Shown piece by piece: positions 7,009 to 16,096 of a stretch of DNA of 23,129 nt. The stretch is from Planctomycetota bacterium. GTDB taxonomy: Bacteria > Planctomycetota > UBA1135 > UBA2386. The stretch spans positions 1 through 23,129 of the forward strand of contig JAGQQZ010000324.1 in the NCBI GenBank assembly GCA_020425915.1. The letters run 5' to 3'. Below the pieces are notes generated by a model. That model worked only from the letters and a program-made list of their open reading frames with translations. It did no database searches and was not told the origin of the DNA. Every line of letters starts with the position of its first letter. Position 1 is the stretch's first letter. The position numbers and the translations under genes were made by a program.

Positions 7009-9099
7009 ATCGCGACGATTCGAACAGCCGAGCAGGAGCTCGCCGAACGCTTCGGGCACACCGGGTTCCGCGCCGGGCAGCGGCGCGCCGTCGAAGCCAG
7101 TCTGGCCGGCCGCGACGTCGTCGTCGTGATGCCGACCGGTGCCGGGAAGTCTCTGTGCTATCAACTTCCGGCCGTGCTCGACGAGGGCTACGCGCTCGTC
7201 GTCAGTCCGCTGATCGCCCTGATGAAGGACCAGGTCGACGCGTTGGTCGCGCGCGGTGTGGGTGCCGCGACGGTCCACTCGGGTCTCGAGCCGGAGGAGC
7301 GTCGCGAGGTCGCACGAATGCTCGAGGCGGGTGAGCTCGACGTGCTGCTGGTCGCGCCGGAGCGGTTCCGCAACGGGCGGTTCGTGGAGTTCCTACAGCG
7401 CTGCCGGCCGACTCGGTTCGTCGTCGACGAGGCGCACTGCATCAGCCAGTGGGGACACGACTTCCGTCCCGACTACCGGCGGCTGGGCGAGGCCCTCGAG
7501 GCGCTGGGTCGCCCGCCGGTGACGGCCTTGACCGCGACGGCGACGCCCGAGGTGCGAACCGACATCGTTCGCGCGCTCGATCTCCGCGAGCCGGTCGAGG
7601 TGCTGACCGGATTCGATCGCCCGAACCTCGCGTTCGAGGTGCTCGCGGCGCCGCGACGCGTCGACAAGCTCGAGGTAGCGAACCGCGTCGTCGACGAGGT
7701 CGAGGGAACCAAGATCGTCTACGCCGCGTCGCGTCGCAGCGCGGAGGAGGTCGCCGACCACTTCTGCCGTCGCGGTCTTCGCGCGGAGATCTACCACGCA
7801 GGTCTCGAGGATCATGTGCGTGCCGAGGTCCAAGATCGGTTCATGAACGGCGAGGTCGAGCTGCTGGTCGCGACGAACGCGTTCGGCATGGGCGTCGACA
7901 AGTCGGACATCCGACTCGTGATCCACTACGACCTGCCCGGTTCACTCGAGGCGTACTATCAGGAAGCCGGTCGAGCCGGGCGGGACGGTGAGCCTGCGCG
8001 CTGTGTCCTGCTGCAGCACGGTGGCGACTACCGACTGCAGAAGTTCTTCCTCGATCAGGCGAACCCGACACCCGCACTGTTCCATCGGTTGTGGCGGACG
8101 CTCGTCGGGCTCGCGATGGACGGCGTGGAGTCTTGTCGATTCGACGAGCTCCGCGACCATCTCGACGAGCGCACGGACGGCGCGCTGTGGACCGCGCTCC
8201 GAACCCTGCAGACCAACGGCTACGTCGTCCTGGTCGGCAACTCGATCCGTCTCGTCGCCGAGCTGCCCGACCGACTTCCATTGGACTTTGCCGAGTTCGA
8301 ACAGAAGCGGGCGCGCGACGAACGGCGACTCGGCCGCATGCTGGAGTACTCGCGGCAGCGAACCGGTTGTCGGTTCGACCGGGTACGCGCCTACTTCCTC
8401 GGCGAGCCGGGCGAACCGTGTGGTCGGTGCGATCTCTGCACCGCGGGCGACGACGCTCACCGCGAAGTCGACGAGGGCGAGGCCGATTCGGTGTTCGCCG
8501 TGCTGCGGACGGTGGCGGCGCTCGACTTCCGATTCGGCGTGGGGCGAACGATCCAGGTGCTCGCCGGCAGCGAGGCACGCGAGGTGCTCGATCGAGGGCT
8601 GGACCGGCTGGACGGCTACGGCATCCTGCAAGGTGCGACCGAGAAGGCGATCCGCGAACTCGTGCAGTTCGCCGAGGACTTCGAGTTGCTCGAGCGCCGG
8701 CCGTTCCTGCGCCGCGATGGCTCGGAGGGCGGGCTCGTCCTCGGGGTCTCGGCGCTGGGTCGGCGATGTCTCGAGTTCGGGACCCTGCCCGAGTTGCCAC
8801 CCGTGCCGGTGCCGAAGCGGCGCGCGCCGCGCGTTTCGCGTGCGCCAGGCGCGTCGTCGGGAACGGTCGATCTGGGCGAACTCGACAGCGACCCGGTGTT
8901 GGTCGAGCGATTGCGTGCGTTCCGCGCGCGCCTGGCCTGTGGCAAGCCGGCCTACACCGTGTTCTCGAACGAGACGCTGGCGCAGCTGGCGACCGAACGG
9001 CCGGCCGACGAGGCGGGGTTCCTGGAGATCAAGGGACTCGGGCCGAAGAAGTGGGAGCGGTTCGGCCCCGACCTGTTGCGCATGCTCGGCGAGTCGTAG
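7009..9099 (+). CDS. recQ: ATP-dependent DNA helicase RecQ
   Basis: RecQ is a 3'-5' superfamily 2 DNA helicase acting in recombination and repair of stalled forks. From the proposed start the product has 696 residues. Motif 0 is GFRAGQ near residues 19-24, Walker A is MPTGAGKS at 41-48, and the DEAH box is at 140-143 inside DEAHCISQWGHD. The C-terminal helicase lobe carries the arginine-finger region around YYQEAGRAGRDGE. The zinc-binding cysteines are Cys454, Cys471, Cys474 and Cys477, followed by an RQC winged helix (about 485-590) and an HRDC domain (about 626-696). All parts of the E. coli-type architecture are present. The start is odd: the first ordinary start codon in frame, a GTG at 7126, would delete motif 0 and sit against Walker A, so I place the start at the ATC at 7009, six bases after a strong ribosome binding site. 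CTG at 6979 is the alternative. The gene diverges from the transporter unit and converges with icmF. Confidence 0.93.
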   Translation: MATIRTAEQELAERFGHTGFRAGQRRAVEASLAGRDVVVVMPTGAGKSLCYQLPAVLDEGYALVVSPLIALMKDQVDALVARGVGAATVHSGLEPEERREVARMLEAGELDVLLVAPERFRNGRFVEFLQRCRPTRFVVDEAHCISQWGHDFRPDYRRLGEALEALGRPPVTALTATATPEVRTDIVRALDLREPVEVLTGFDRPNLAFEVLAAPRRVDKLEVANRVVDEVEGTKIVYAASRRSAEEVADHFCRRGLRAEIYHAGLEDHVRAEVQDRFMNGEVELLVATNAFGMGVDKSDIRLVIHYDLPGSLEAYYQEAGRAGRDGEPARCVLLQHGGDYRLQKFFLDQANPTPALFHRLWRTLVGLAMDGVESCRFDELRDHLDERTDGALWTALRTLQTNGYVVLVGNSIRLVAELPDRLPLDFAEFEQKRARDERRLGRMLEYSRQRTGCRFDRVRAYFLGEPGEPCGRCDLCTAGDDAHREVDEGEADSVFAVLRTVAALDFRFGVGRTIQVLAGSEAREVLDRGLDRLDGYGILQGATEKAIRELVQFAEDFELLERRPFLRRDGSEGGLVLGVSALGRRCLEFGTLPELPPVPVPKRRAPRVSRAPGASSGTVDLGELDSDPVLVERLRAFRARLACGKPAYTVFSNETLAQLATERPADEAGFLEIKGLGPKKWERFGPDLLRMLGES

Positions 9100-9100
9100 A

Positions 9101-9123
9101 CCGGGCCGACGCGGACCGCCCGG
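9101..9123. terminator. Hairpin between convergent recQ and icmF
   Basis: CCGGGC (9101-9106) pairs with GCCCGG (9118-9123) around an 11-base loop, filling most of the 27-base gap between the two stop codons. There is no T-run on either side, so a bidirectional terminator is only a possibility suggested by position. Confidence 0.3.
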
Positions 9124-9126
9124 CGG

Positions 9127-12100
9127 TCACATGTTGCGTCGGTACTGACCGCCCACGCGATACAGGCATCGCGAGATCTCGCCGAGCGAGCAGGCCTTGG
9201 CAGCATCGAGCAACCGCGCGAAGAGGTTCTCGCCTTCGAGCGCTGCCTTTTCGAGCGCCGCGATCTCGTGTGTCGCCGCCGCGCTGTGCGCGTGGTGGAA
9301 CGCCTCGAGGTTGTCGATCTGTCGCCGCTTTTCCTCGTCCGACGAGCGCATGACATCCTTCGCCTGCTGGATCGGCGATCCGTCGGGCCCGAGGAACGTG
9401 TTGACGCCGATGATCGGGAGTTCGCCAGAAGACTTCTGGCTCTCGTAGAACAGCGACTCCTCCTGGATCTTGCCGCGCTGGTACATCGTCTCCATCGCGC
9501 CGAGCACGCCGCCGCGGTCGGAGAGCCGCTCGAACTCGGCGTAGACGGCTTCCTCCACGAGGTCGGTCAGTTCCTCGACGATGAACGCACCCTGCAGCGG
9601 GTTCTCGTTCTTCGCCAGGCCCAGTTCGCGATTGATGATCAGCTGGATCGCGACCGCGCGCCGGACCGATTCCTCGGTCGGAGTCGTGATCGCTTCGTCG
9701 TACGCGTTGGTGTGCAGGCTCTGGCAGTTGTCGTAGATCGCGTAGAGGGCCTGCAGCGTCGTGCGGATGTCGTTGAAGCTGATCTCCTGCGCGTGCAGCG
9801 ATCGGCCGGAAGTCTGGATGTGGTACTTGAGCTTCTGGCTGCGCTCGTTGGCGTCGTAGCGCAGCTTGAGCGCCTTGGCCCAGACGCGGCGCGCGACGCG
9901 GCCGATCACCGCATACTCGGGGTCGACTCCGTTGGAGAAGAAGAAGCTCAGGTTCGGCGCGAAGTCATCGACCGCGAGTCCGCGCGCGAGGTAGTTCTCG
10001 ATGTAGGTGAACCCGTTGGCGAGCGTGAACGCCAGCTGCGTGATCGGGTTCGCGCCGGCCTCGGCGATGTGGTAGCCGGAGATGGAGACCGAGTAGAAGT
10101 TGCGTACGGAGTTCTCGGTGAAGAACTCCTGGATGTCGCCCATCATCCGCAGCGCGAACTCGGTCGAGAAGATGCAGGTGTTCTGCGCCTGGTCCTCCTT
10201 GAGGATGTCGGCCTGCACCGTGCCGCGGACGCGTGACAACGCGTCTGCACGCAGCTTGGCGTAGATCGCCGGCGGGAGCACCTGATCGCCGGTGATGCCG
10301 AGCAGCATCAGGCCGAGACCGTTGTGACCGTCGGGCAGGTCACCGTGGTAGGTGGGGCGCGGCACGCCCTTCTCGGCGAAGTGCGCGTCGATCTTGGCCT
10401 CGACCTCCTGTTCGAGACCGTTCTCGCGGATGTGGATTTCGCACTCCTGGTCGATCGCCGCGTTCATGAAGTACGCGAGCAGCATCGGGGCCGGGCCGTT
10501 GATCGTCATCGAGACCGACGTCTTCGCATCGGTGAGACGGAAACCCGAGTAGAGTTTCTTCGCGTCGTCCAGCGTGCAGATCGATACGCCGGCGTTGCCG
10601 ACCTTGCCGTAGATGTCCGGTCGCTCGTGCGGATCCTCACCGTACAGCGTCACCGAGTCGAACGCGGTCGACAGGCGTTGGGCGGGTTGTCCCTCGGCGA
10701 GGTAGTGGAAGCGGCGGTTCGTACGCTCCGGTCCGCCTTCGCCCGCGAACATGCGCGTCGGGTCCTCGTTGGTCCGCTTGAACGGGAACACGCCCGCGGT
10801 GAACGGGAAACGACCCGGCACGTTCTCGCGGAGCATCCAGGAGAGGCGCTCGCCCCACGAATCGAACCGGGGCAGCGAGACCTTGGGGATCCGCAGTCCG
10901 GACAGCGATTCGACGTGTTGTTCGACACGGACGGTCTTGTCTCGGACCTGGAACACGTGCTCGTCGGTCGCGTAGCTCGCGACCAGGTCGTCCCAGCCGT
11001 CGAGAGCCCGCTTGCATTCCGGCGCGAGTCGATCCTCGAGGGCGTCGAACGCCTTGTCGATGGCATCGCGAGCGAGTTCGTCCTCGACCTCGTCGCGCGC
11101 GCCGTCGAGCTGGAACATCCGCTGGGCGAGATCTCGCTGGGAATTCGCCCAGGAGTCGTACTCACGGTTCTTCGCCGCGATCTCCGCCAGGTAGCGCACG
11201 CGATCCGGCGGGATCGCATGCTGCTCGTCGGGCAGTCCCTCTCGCTGATGGAGCTCGGTGTGGAAGCGGCCGTCGAACTTGCGGTCGAGCTGCTCGATGA
11301 TGGCACGGAACAGCCGGTTCATGCCGGGATCGTCGAACTGCGCCGCCATCGTGCCGTAGACCGGCATCTCCTCGGCGGGCATCTCGAACAGGTTCCGGTT
11401 GCGCTGGTACTGCTTCTTCACGTCGCGGAGTGCGTCGTGCGCACCACGACGGTCGAACTTGTTCAGCGCGACGATGTCCGCGAAGTCGAGCATGTCGATC
11501 TTCTCGAGTTGCGTCGCCGCGCCGTATTCCGGCGTCATGACGTAGAGCGAAGTGTCGACGAACTTGACGATCTCGCTGTCCGACTGACCGATCCCGGAGC
11601 TCTCGAGCAGGACCAGGTCGAATCCGGCGCGGCTCAAGACCTCGAGGCAGGGCCCGACCGATGCGGACAGCGCGAAGTGCGCCTGGCGTGTCGCCATCGA
11701 ACGCATGTAGACGCGTTCATCCGCGATCGAGTTCATCCGGATCCGGTCACCGAGCAGGGCTCCGCCGGTCTTGCGGCGCGTCGGGTCCACCGACAGCACC
11801 GCGATCCGTCCGTCGAAGTGGCGCAGGAAGCGGCGGACGAACTCGTCGATCAAGGACGACTTGCCGGCACCACCGGTGCCGGTGATCCCCAGGATCGGAG
11901 GCTTTGACTTCGCGGAGCCGAGTTCGTCGAGCAAGGCGTCGACCGTGTCCGGCGCGTTCTCGGCGCGGGTCAGCGCACGACCGATGTGCACGGGGTCGCC
12001 ACCGAGGACTCGACTCGGATCGATCGCGCTCGGCGGCGCGAAGTCCGACCGGCGCAGCATGTCGTGGATCATGCCTTCGAGACCCATTTCGCGGCCGTCG

Positions 12101-12507
12101 TCAGGCGAGTAGATCCGCTCGATGCCGTACGCGTGCAGCGCCTCGATCTCTTCGGGGAGGATCACGCCACCGCCGCCGCCGAACAGCCGGATGTGTCCGC
12201 AACCCCGCTCGGCGAGCAGGTCGTGCATGAACCGGAAGAACTCGTTGTGGCCGCCCTGGTAGGACGTCACGGCGATCGCCTGTGCGTCCTCCTGCACGGC
12301 CGCGTCGACGATCTCCCGCGCCGAACGGTTGTGTCCCAGGTGCACGACCTCGGCCCCGCAGGACTGCGCGATCCGGCGGAAGATGTTGATCGACGCGTCG
12401 TGGCCGTCGAACAGGGAGGTCGCGGTGATCAGGCGGACCGGGTGCTTGGTGCGGAACGCGTCGCGGCTCGACGCGGGCTCGATCGATGTGTCGACGTGGC
12501 TACTCAT
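9127..12507 (-). CDS. icmF: Fused isobutyryl-CoA mutase IcmF (B12-dependent mutase with G-protein chaperone)
   Basis: The 1126-residue product joins three parts known from IcmF: an N-terminal cobalamin-binding domain (about 25-150, with Asp34-Gly35-His36 supplying the lower-axial histidine), a MeaB-type GTPase chaperone (about 200-415, Walker A GTGGAGKS at 210-217, NKFD at 349-352), and a C-terminal mutase TIM barrel (about 545-1126, with Tyr812-His813 in SISGYH). IcmF interconverts isobutyryl-CoA and n-butyryl-CoA, and some members also act on isovaleryl- or pivalyl-CoA. Two substrate-pocket positions agree with this rather than methylmalonyl-CoA mutase: by my alignment Phe574 replaces the mutase Tyr89 and Gln775 replaces Arg207 (shermanii numbering). 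The GTPase would load and protect the cofactor. The gene is monocistronic here, with no acyl-CoA metabolism neighbours in view. Start at ATG 12507 has no strong Shine-Dalgarno but fits the family N-terminus. Confidence 0.95.
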   Translation of the reverse strand: MSSHVDTSIEPASSRDAFRTKHPVRLITATSLFDGHDASINIFRRIAQSCGAEVVHLGHNRSAREIVDAAVQEDAQAIAVTSYQGGHNEFFRFMHDLLAERGCGHIRLFGGGGGVILPEEIEALHAYGIERIYSPDDGREMGLEGMIHDMLRRSDFAPPSAIDPSRVLGGDPVHIGRALTRAENAPDTVDALLDELGSAKSKPPILGITGTGGAGKSSLIDEFVRRFLRHFDGRIAVLSVDPTRRKTGGALLGDRIRMNSIADERVYMRSMATRQAHFALSASVGPCLEVLSRAGFDLVLLESSGIGQSDSEIVKFVDTSLYVMTPEYGAATQLEKIDMLDFADIVALNKFDRRGAHDALRDVKKQYQRNRNLFEMPAEEMPVYGTMAAQFDDPGMNRLFRAIIEQLDRKFDGRFHTELHQREGLPDEQHAIPPDRVRYLAEIAAKNREYDSWANSQRDLAQRMFQLDGARDEVEDELARDAIDKAFDALEDRLAPECKRALDGWDDLVASYATDEHVFQVRDKTVRVEQHVESLSGLRIPKVSLPRFDSWGERLSWMLRENVPGRFPFTAGVFPFKRTNEDPTRMFAGEGGPERTNRRFHYLAEGQPAQRLSTAFDSVTLYGEDPHERPDIYGKVGNAGVSICTLDDAKKLYSGFRLTDAKTSVSMTINGPAPMLLAYFMNAAIDQECEIHIRENGLEQEVEAKIDAHFAEKGVPRPTYHGDLPDGHNGLGLMLLGITGDQVLPPAIYAKLRADALSRVRGTVQADILKEDQAQNTCIFSTEFALRMMGDIQEFFTENSVRNFYSVSISGYHIAEAGANPITQLAFTLANGFTYIENYLARGLAVDDFAPNLSFFFSNGVDPEYAVIGRVARRVWAKALKLRYDANERSQKLKYHIQTSGRSLHAQEISFNDIRTTLQALYAIYDNCQSLHTNAYDEAITTPTEESVRRAVAIQLIINRELGLAKNENPLQGAFIVEELTDLVEEAVYAEFERLSDRGGVLGAMETMYQRGKIQEESLFYESQKSSGELPIIGVNTFLGPDGSPIQQAKDVMRSSDEEKRRQIDNLEAFHHAHSAAATHEIAALEKAALEGENLFARLLDAAKACSLGEISRCLYRVGGQYRRNM

Positions 12508-12607
12508 CTTCGTGCTCGGAGGTCGATCGTAGCGCGATTCGCGCGGAATCGGGCAAGCAAACGTCGCCGTGCGGTGTCGGCCGCCGGCGCGTTACAGTGG
12601 ACAGAAC

Positions 12608-14155
12608 ATGCATCCGTGCTCGTGGCTCGCCTGGTTCGCGCTCGGTGGCGTCCTCTCCGCCCAGGGTGTCGTCCGACCGAAGCCGTTCGATCCCCGCGAA
12701 CGGGGAATCGAGGGGCGTGGACCCGCTGGTCAGGTCGAAGTGCTCGCCTGGGGTGATCAGCGGATCGTCCTGAGTCGGCCGGTGCGCGCGTGGGAGATCG
12801 CCGAACTCGGCGACGGGCGTTGGGTGATCCTGGCCGGCGGCGTCGATCCGGGCCTCGACATCTACCTGTTCGACCCTCGATCCGGCGAGGTCATCGGTCT
12901 GCCGTTCCACGTCTCCGACGGCCTGCGTCTGCCACCGACGTTCGCGTCGGGTCTGGGGTCGTGGCCGCTGTTCGAGTTGCCGTCCTTGTTCGTGCTCGCG
13001 GTCGAGCGTCGCGGGCGGATTCGTTGCCTCGCGGTCGATGCCTCGCGTCAGGTCCCGCGGGAATTGGCGTCCCTGGACTTGCCGATGACCGTGCGCGATC
13101 TGCGCGTCAGCCACGATCCGGAGACGGAGCAGGTGCGCGTCGAGTTCGACGGCGCAGACGCCGTGCTCGAGTTCGTCCATCCGCTCGCGCCCCGATTGCT
13201 CGCCGAGCCGAGGTACGTCGACCTCGGGGACGTGCCGCCTGGTGCCCGCGTGCAGCGCACCATCGTCGTCCGGAACGGTGGCCGTCGCCCGCTGCGGGTC
13301 GGTGCGTCCGCCACCGCGGGGCTCGAACTCGTCGGCGGTGGCAGCCTCCAGATCGAACCGGGCGAGGCCCGCGAACTCTCGTTGACCGTGGACGTGCCCG
13401 CTTCCGGGAGCGTCCGAGGTTCGGTGCGGCTCGACAGTCCCGTCGTCGGAGCTTCGGTGTCGATCGCGGTGCGCGGTTCGGTCGTGGCGACTGCGATTCC
13501 GGACGGAACGAAACCGCCCGACCCGTCGACGCGGAGCGCCGGTCCGGATCGCCGACCGACCGAGTTGCAGGCGGGCGACGGATCGGCACGGTCGAACACG
13601 TTGCCCGTTCTCGGCGCGGAGCTCGCGCGATCGATCGAACTGCGTCGGCTGGACCGAGGGCGGATCAGCGCAGAAGGGCTGGCCGCGTTCTGGCGCGATC
13701 TCGAGGTGGCGTCTGGGCGTGGGGGGGCGGACTCGCTCGTGCTGCGCAACGACGACACGGGGCAGGTCCGGTCGGTTGCTCGATCGGAGCCGCAGCTGGT
13801 CCTGGACGCGATCGTGGGAGACTCGCTCAGCGTGGCGCTCGCACGCGATGGGTTGATGTCGGCGTTCCTGCCGTTGGCGGTGATTCGGCCGAGTCTGAGA
13901 ATCGAACGCGGCACTTGTGCAGTGCGGACGGCGCCGAACCGGAGCTTTCTGCTGTGCTCGGTCGCGATCGACGAACGCCGCCGGCCCGTCGAGGTGCTGG
14001 CGGCCGTGCGCGGGGTGGCCGACGCAACCGGGGACGCACGGATCGCGGTTTCGTCGATCGCCGTCGGATCGGGACCGGCGCACTTCGTCGTCGCCGAGAG
14101 CGCGCGGTCTCCCGACCGGCTCGCCTGGTCGGACGTCGTCACGCTCGCAGAGTGA
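12608..14155 (+). CDS. Exported protein with DUF1573/ASH-like domain
   Basis: This 515-residue protein begins with a clear signal peptide (hydrophobic core about 5-16, cleavage probably after LSA or LSAQ near residue 19). Residues about 45-190 are beta-rich with repeated Asp/Gly turns and could be a small propeller-like or sandwich domain. Residues about 199-292 match the pattern of DUF1573 and the ASPM-SPD2-Hydin (ASH) immunoglobulin fold: VDLGDVPPGA, then VVRNGGRRPL, then a PGE turn. A low-complexity Pro/Ser/Arg linker (about 296-330) leads to a C-terminal region that I do not recognise. The start at ATG 12608 was preferred to the in-frame GTG at 12569 because it puts the signal peptide at the N-terminus. 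It is divergent from icmF by 100 bases. The function is unknown; such proteins are commonly periplasmic or envelope-associated. Confidence 0.75.
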   Translation: MHPCSWLAWFALGGVLSAQGVVRPKPFDPRERGIEGRGPAGQVEVLAWGDQRIVLSRPVRAWEIAELGDGRWVILAGGVDPGLDIYLFDPRSGEVIGLPFHVSDGLRLPPTFASGLGSWPLFELPSLFVLAVERRGRIRCLAVDASRQVPRELASLDLPMTVRDLRVSHDPETEQVRVEFDGADAVLEFVHPLAPRLLAEPRYVDLGDVPPGARVQRTIVVRNGGRRPLRVGASATAGLELVGGGSLQIEPGEARELSLTVDVPASGSVRGSVRLDSPVVGASVSIAVRGSVVATAIPDGTKPPDPSTRSAGPDRRPTELQAGDGSARSNTLPVLGAELARSIELRRLDRGRISAEGLAAFWRDLEVASGRGGADSLVLRNDDTGQVRSVARSEPQLVLDAIVGDSLSVALARDGLMSAFLPLAVIRPSLRIERGTCAVRTAPNRSFLLCSVAIDERRRPVEVLAAVRGVADATGDARIAVSSIAVGSGPAHFVVAESARSPDRLAWSDVVTLAE

Positions 14156-14191
14156 CGAACCGCCGGCTGCGCAACGAGGCGCTGCCCGCGA

Positions 14192-14596
14192 TCAGGCGCC
14201 GACCAGGTCGGTCGACAAGTGTTGCTGGACGATCTTCCAGTCGTCGCGAATCCGCACCACCGAGAACGTCACGCGGCCGCTCTGCTCGACGCCACGGCCT
14301 TCCGGGTCGACATGTTCGATCCGCCACTCGCCACTCGCCGTTCCGAACGAATCGTCGAAGATCTGGATGTCGAGGTCCTTCAACTCGAGCTTGACCGAGT
14401 CCATGTAGCGGAACTCCTGGTCCAGGATCTCCTCGTACGAGCCCCAGCCGTGGTCGGTGCGCCCCGAGGGGTCGAGATTCACGAACCGCTTGTCGGTCCA
14501 GAAGTGCGACCGGAACAACTTCATGTCCTGGGCGTTGTATGCCTGCCGCATGCTGCGGAAGAAGTCGTCGAGGTCTTTCGTCAGTTCTACGCTCAT
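14192..14596 (-). CDS. SnoaL-like / DUF4440 (NTF2-fold) small protein
   Basis: The 134-residue product has the cone-shaped NTF2-like pattern: an N-terminal helix (about 5-30, with the SMRQAYNAQD segment), then FWTDKRFVNLDPSG, a HGWGSYEEIL helix, and three to four strands ending in the WKIVQQHLS segment typical of SnoaL_3 or DUF4440 proteins. Members include polyketide cyclases, steroid isomerase-like enzymes and stand-alone ligand-binding proteins, so the activity cannot be told. There is no signal peptide, which makes it cytoplasmic. It lies 78 bases downstream of the amidohydrolase array on the same strand and could be its last gene or have its own promoter. It converges with the DUF1573 gene, with 36 bases between them. 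Confidence 0.8.
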   Translation of the reverse strand: MSVELTKDLDDFFRSMRQAYNAQDMKLFRSHFWTDKRFVNLDPSGRTDHGWGSYEEILDQEFRYMDSVKLELKDLDIQIFDDSFGTASGEWRIEHVDPEGRGVEQSGRVTFSVVRIRDDWKIVQQHLSTDLVGA

Positions 14597-14674
14597 GGCG
14601 GCTCGGAGGCTCGTCGTCGTTCGTTTTGCCGAGGGCAGACCGCCGTGGACGGTGGCGGCCGTTCTCCTGGTGCC

Positions 14675-16096
14675 TCAGCGCGAGATGTGGCTGTAGAAGG
14701 TTTCTTTCTGTCTCTCGTAAACGACCTTGCCGTTGACGATCGCGGTGTCGACGAGGCTGGCATAATGCAGGGGGTCGCCCGTCAGAATCAAGAGATCGGC
14801 GTCCTTGCTCGGCTCGATCGAGCCGATTCGAGCGTCGACGCCGAGCATCTTGGCCGCGTCCAAGGTGATGGTTCGAAGCCCCTTACGGTTGTCGAGGCCA
14901 CCACGGACCGCGTACGCGGCGTCGACGTGCAGTGTGTTCACGTCCTGACCGTAGAGGCCCATCAGCGTCAGGTTCGACGTCGGTGACATCACCGCCACCG
15001 GCACGCCGGCGTCCGCGAGGATCGCCGCCGACGCGAGATTCGAACCCGTGATGTCGGGATTGCCCTCGTCGGGCTCGACGCGGCTACGTGGTTCGAGGAT
15101 CGCCATCGAGCCGGTGCGGGCGATTCGGTCCGCGTAGACCCACCCTGTGATCGGGCGGTTGAACACGACCCCGCGGCCGAGCAACTCGGCGACTTCTAGC
15201 CCTTGGCGGACCTTCTCGTTGTCGCTGTTCGTCGGGCCGCCCATGAACCAGCCGCGCGAGGCGTTGCCGAGGTCGATCCAGAGCAGCTTCTTGCCTGCCA
15301 GGAGGTCGAGGATCTCCTCGGTCCCGCGCGGTGGTTTCGGCGGCTTCGGGTCGTCCTTCTTCTTGCCGCCCTTCGCGGAGTCCTTGCCGTCGTTCGACTT
15401 CTTGTCCTCCGACTTCCCGGCGGAGGACTTCTGCTCCTCCTCGAACTTGGCGACGGCGTCGAGGTGCTCACGCGCCTGGTCGACCAGTTCGCGCAGTTTC
15501 CGCCATTGCTGGCGATCCAACGGCATCCGCATCGACAGGATCGTGTCCGTCGCGCACAGCATGCCCTCGAGGTCGCCGGGCGCGAGCTTGAGGACGGCAC
15601 TCTTGCCGCGTGGGACGTCCCGACCCTCATTCGCCATCATGCCGAACGAGGTGATGCCTGCGGCGAGCCCGAGCTTGATGCTCGGATCCCAAGGGTTCAG
15701 TCCGTCAGCGACCTCTTCGAGGCGGAACGTGCCCGGTGCGCCGAAGCCGCTCGACCCGACCGACACGAAACCGGGGGACACGGCCTTGCCGGTCGCATCG
15801 ATCTCGGTGGCTCCGTCGGGGACGTCGAGGTCGTGACCGACGGCCTCGATCTTGTCGTTCTTGATCAGGATCGATGCCCGTCGCAGCATCGAACCGGTGC
15901 CGGTGTAGACGTCGGCGCCACGGATCACGGTGAAACGATCCTCCTCCGCGTCCGCCGCGTCGTCGTCCTTCGTCTCGCTGGGTCGATCCTCGGCGGTGTC
16001 GGTCGGTTGGGACGTGGGCTTGGAATCCGGTTCGTCCTGCGCGACCAGGTGAGACCCGAACGACAGGAGGATCGGGAGCACGTACTTGGTGATCAT
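14675..16096 (-). CDS. Exported amidohydrolase-like protein lacking the metal motif (array gene 6)
   Basis: This 473-residue protein has a signal peptide (about 1-19) followed by an acidic Asp/Glu/Thr-rich linker (about 20-53). The amidohydrolase beta-sandwich begins at FTVIRGADVY, and the chain ends with the classical closing segment DARIGSIEPSKDADLLILTGDPL and a strand ending in NGKVVY. At the position where active members have PGFIDxHxH it reads PGFVSVGSS (108-116), so both histidines are lost (Gly114, Ser116). A basic residue is kept in the GKSAVLK loop (Lys170). A helical then Lys/Ser/Asp-rich insertion occupies about 197-258. Its ATG overlaps the stop of the preceding array gene as ATGA, and AGGA lies nine bases upstream of the ATG. 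It is the last member of the array. I infer a catalytically dead paralog; an unrelated new activity cannot be excluded. Confidence 0.85.
   Translation of the reverse strand: MITKYVLPILLSFGSHLVAQDEPDSKPTSQPTDTAEDRPSETKDDDAADAEEDRFTVIRGADVYTGTGSMLRRASILIKNDKIEAVGHDLDVPDGATEIDATGKAVSPGFVSVGSSGFGAPGTFRLEEVADGLNPWDPSIKLGLAAGITSFGMMANEGRDVPRGKSAVLKLAPGDLEGMLCATDTILSMRMPLDRQQWRKLRELVDQAREHLDAVAKFEEEQKSSAGKSEDKKSNDGKDSAKGGKKKDDPKPPKPPRGTEEILDLLAGKKLLWIDLGNASRGWFMGGPTNSDNEKVRQGLEVAELLGRGVVFNRPITGWVYADRIARTGSMAILEPRSRVEPDEGNPDITGSNLASAAILADAGVPVAVMSPTSNLTLMGLYGQDVNTLHVDAAYAVRGGLDNRKGLRTITLDAAKMLGVDARIGSIEPSKDADLLILTGDPLHYASLVDTAIVNGKVVYERQKETFYSHISR

Noticed and set aside
7126..7128. GTG as the start of recQ
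   Set aside because: It would delete motif 0 and leave one residue before Walker A. The homologous N-terminus is encoded upstream in the same frame.
10324..11907. Plus-strand open frame of 527 codons inside icmF
   Set aside because: It is the antisense shadow of the strongly recognisable IcmF sequence.
12500..14083. Minus-strand open frame of 527 codons opposite the DUF1573-like gene
   Set aside because: It has no signal peptide or domain and is Arg/Pro/His-rich. The plus strand has a signal peptide and an ASH-like domain.
14640..14658. CCGCC/GGCGG inverted repeat between the array and the SnoaL-like gene as a terminator
   Set aside because: It has only five pairs, a nine-base loop and no T-run; it is too weak in GC-rich DNA.
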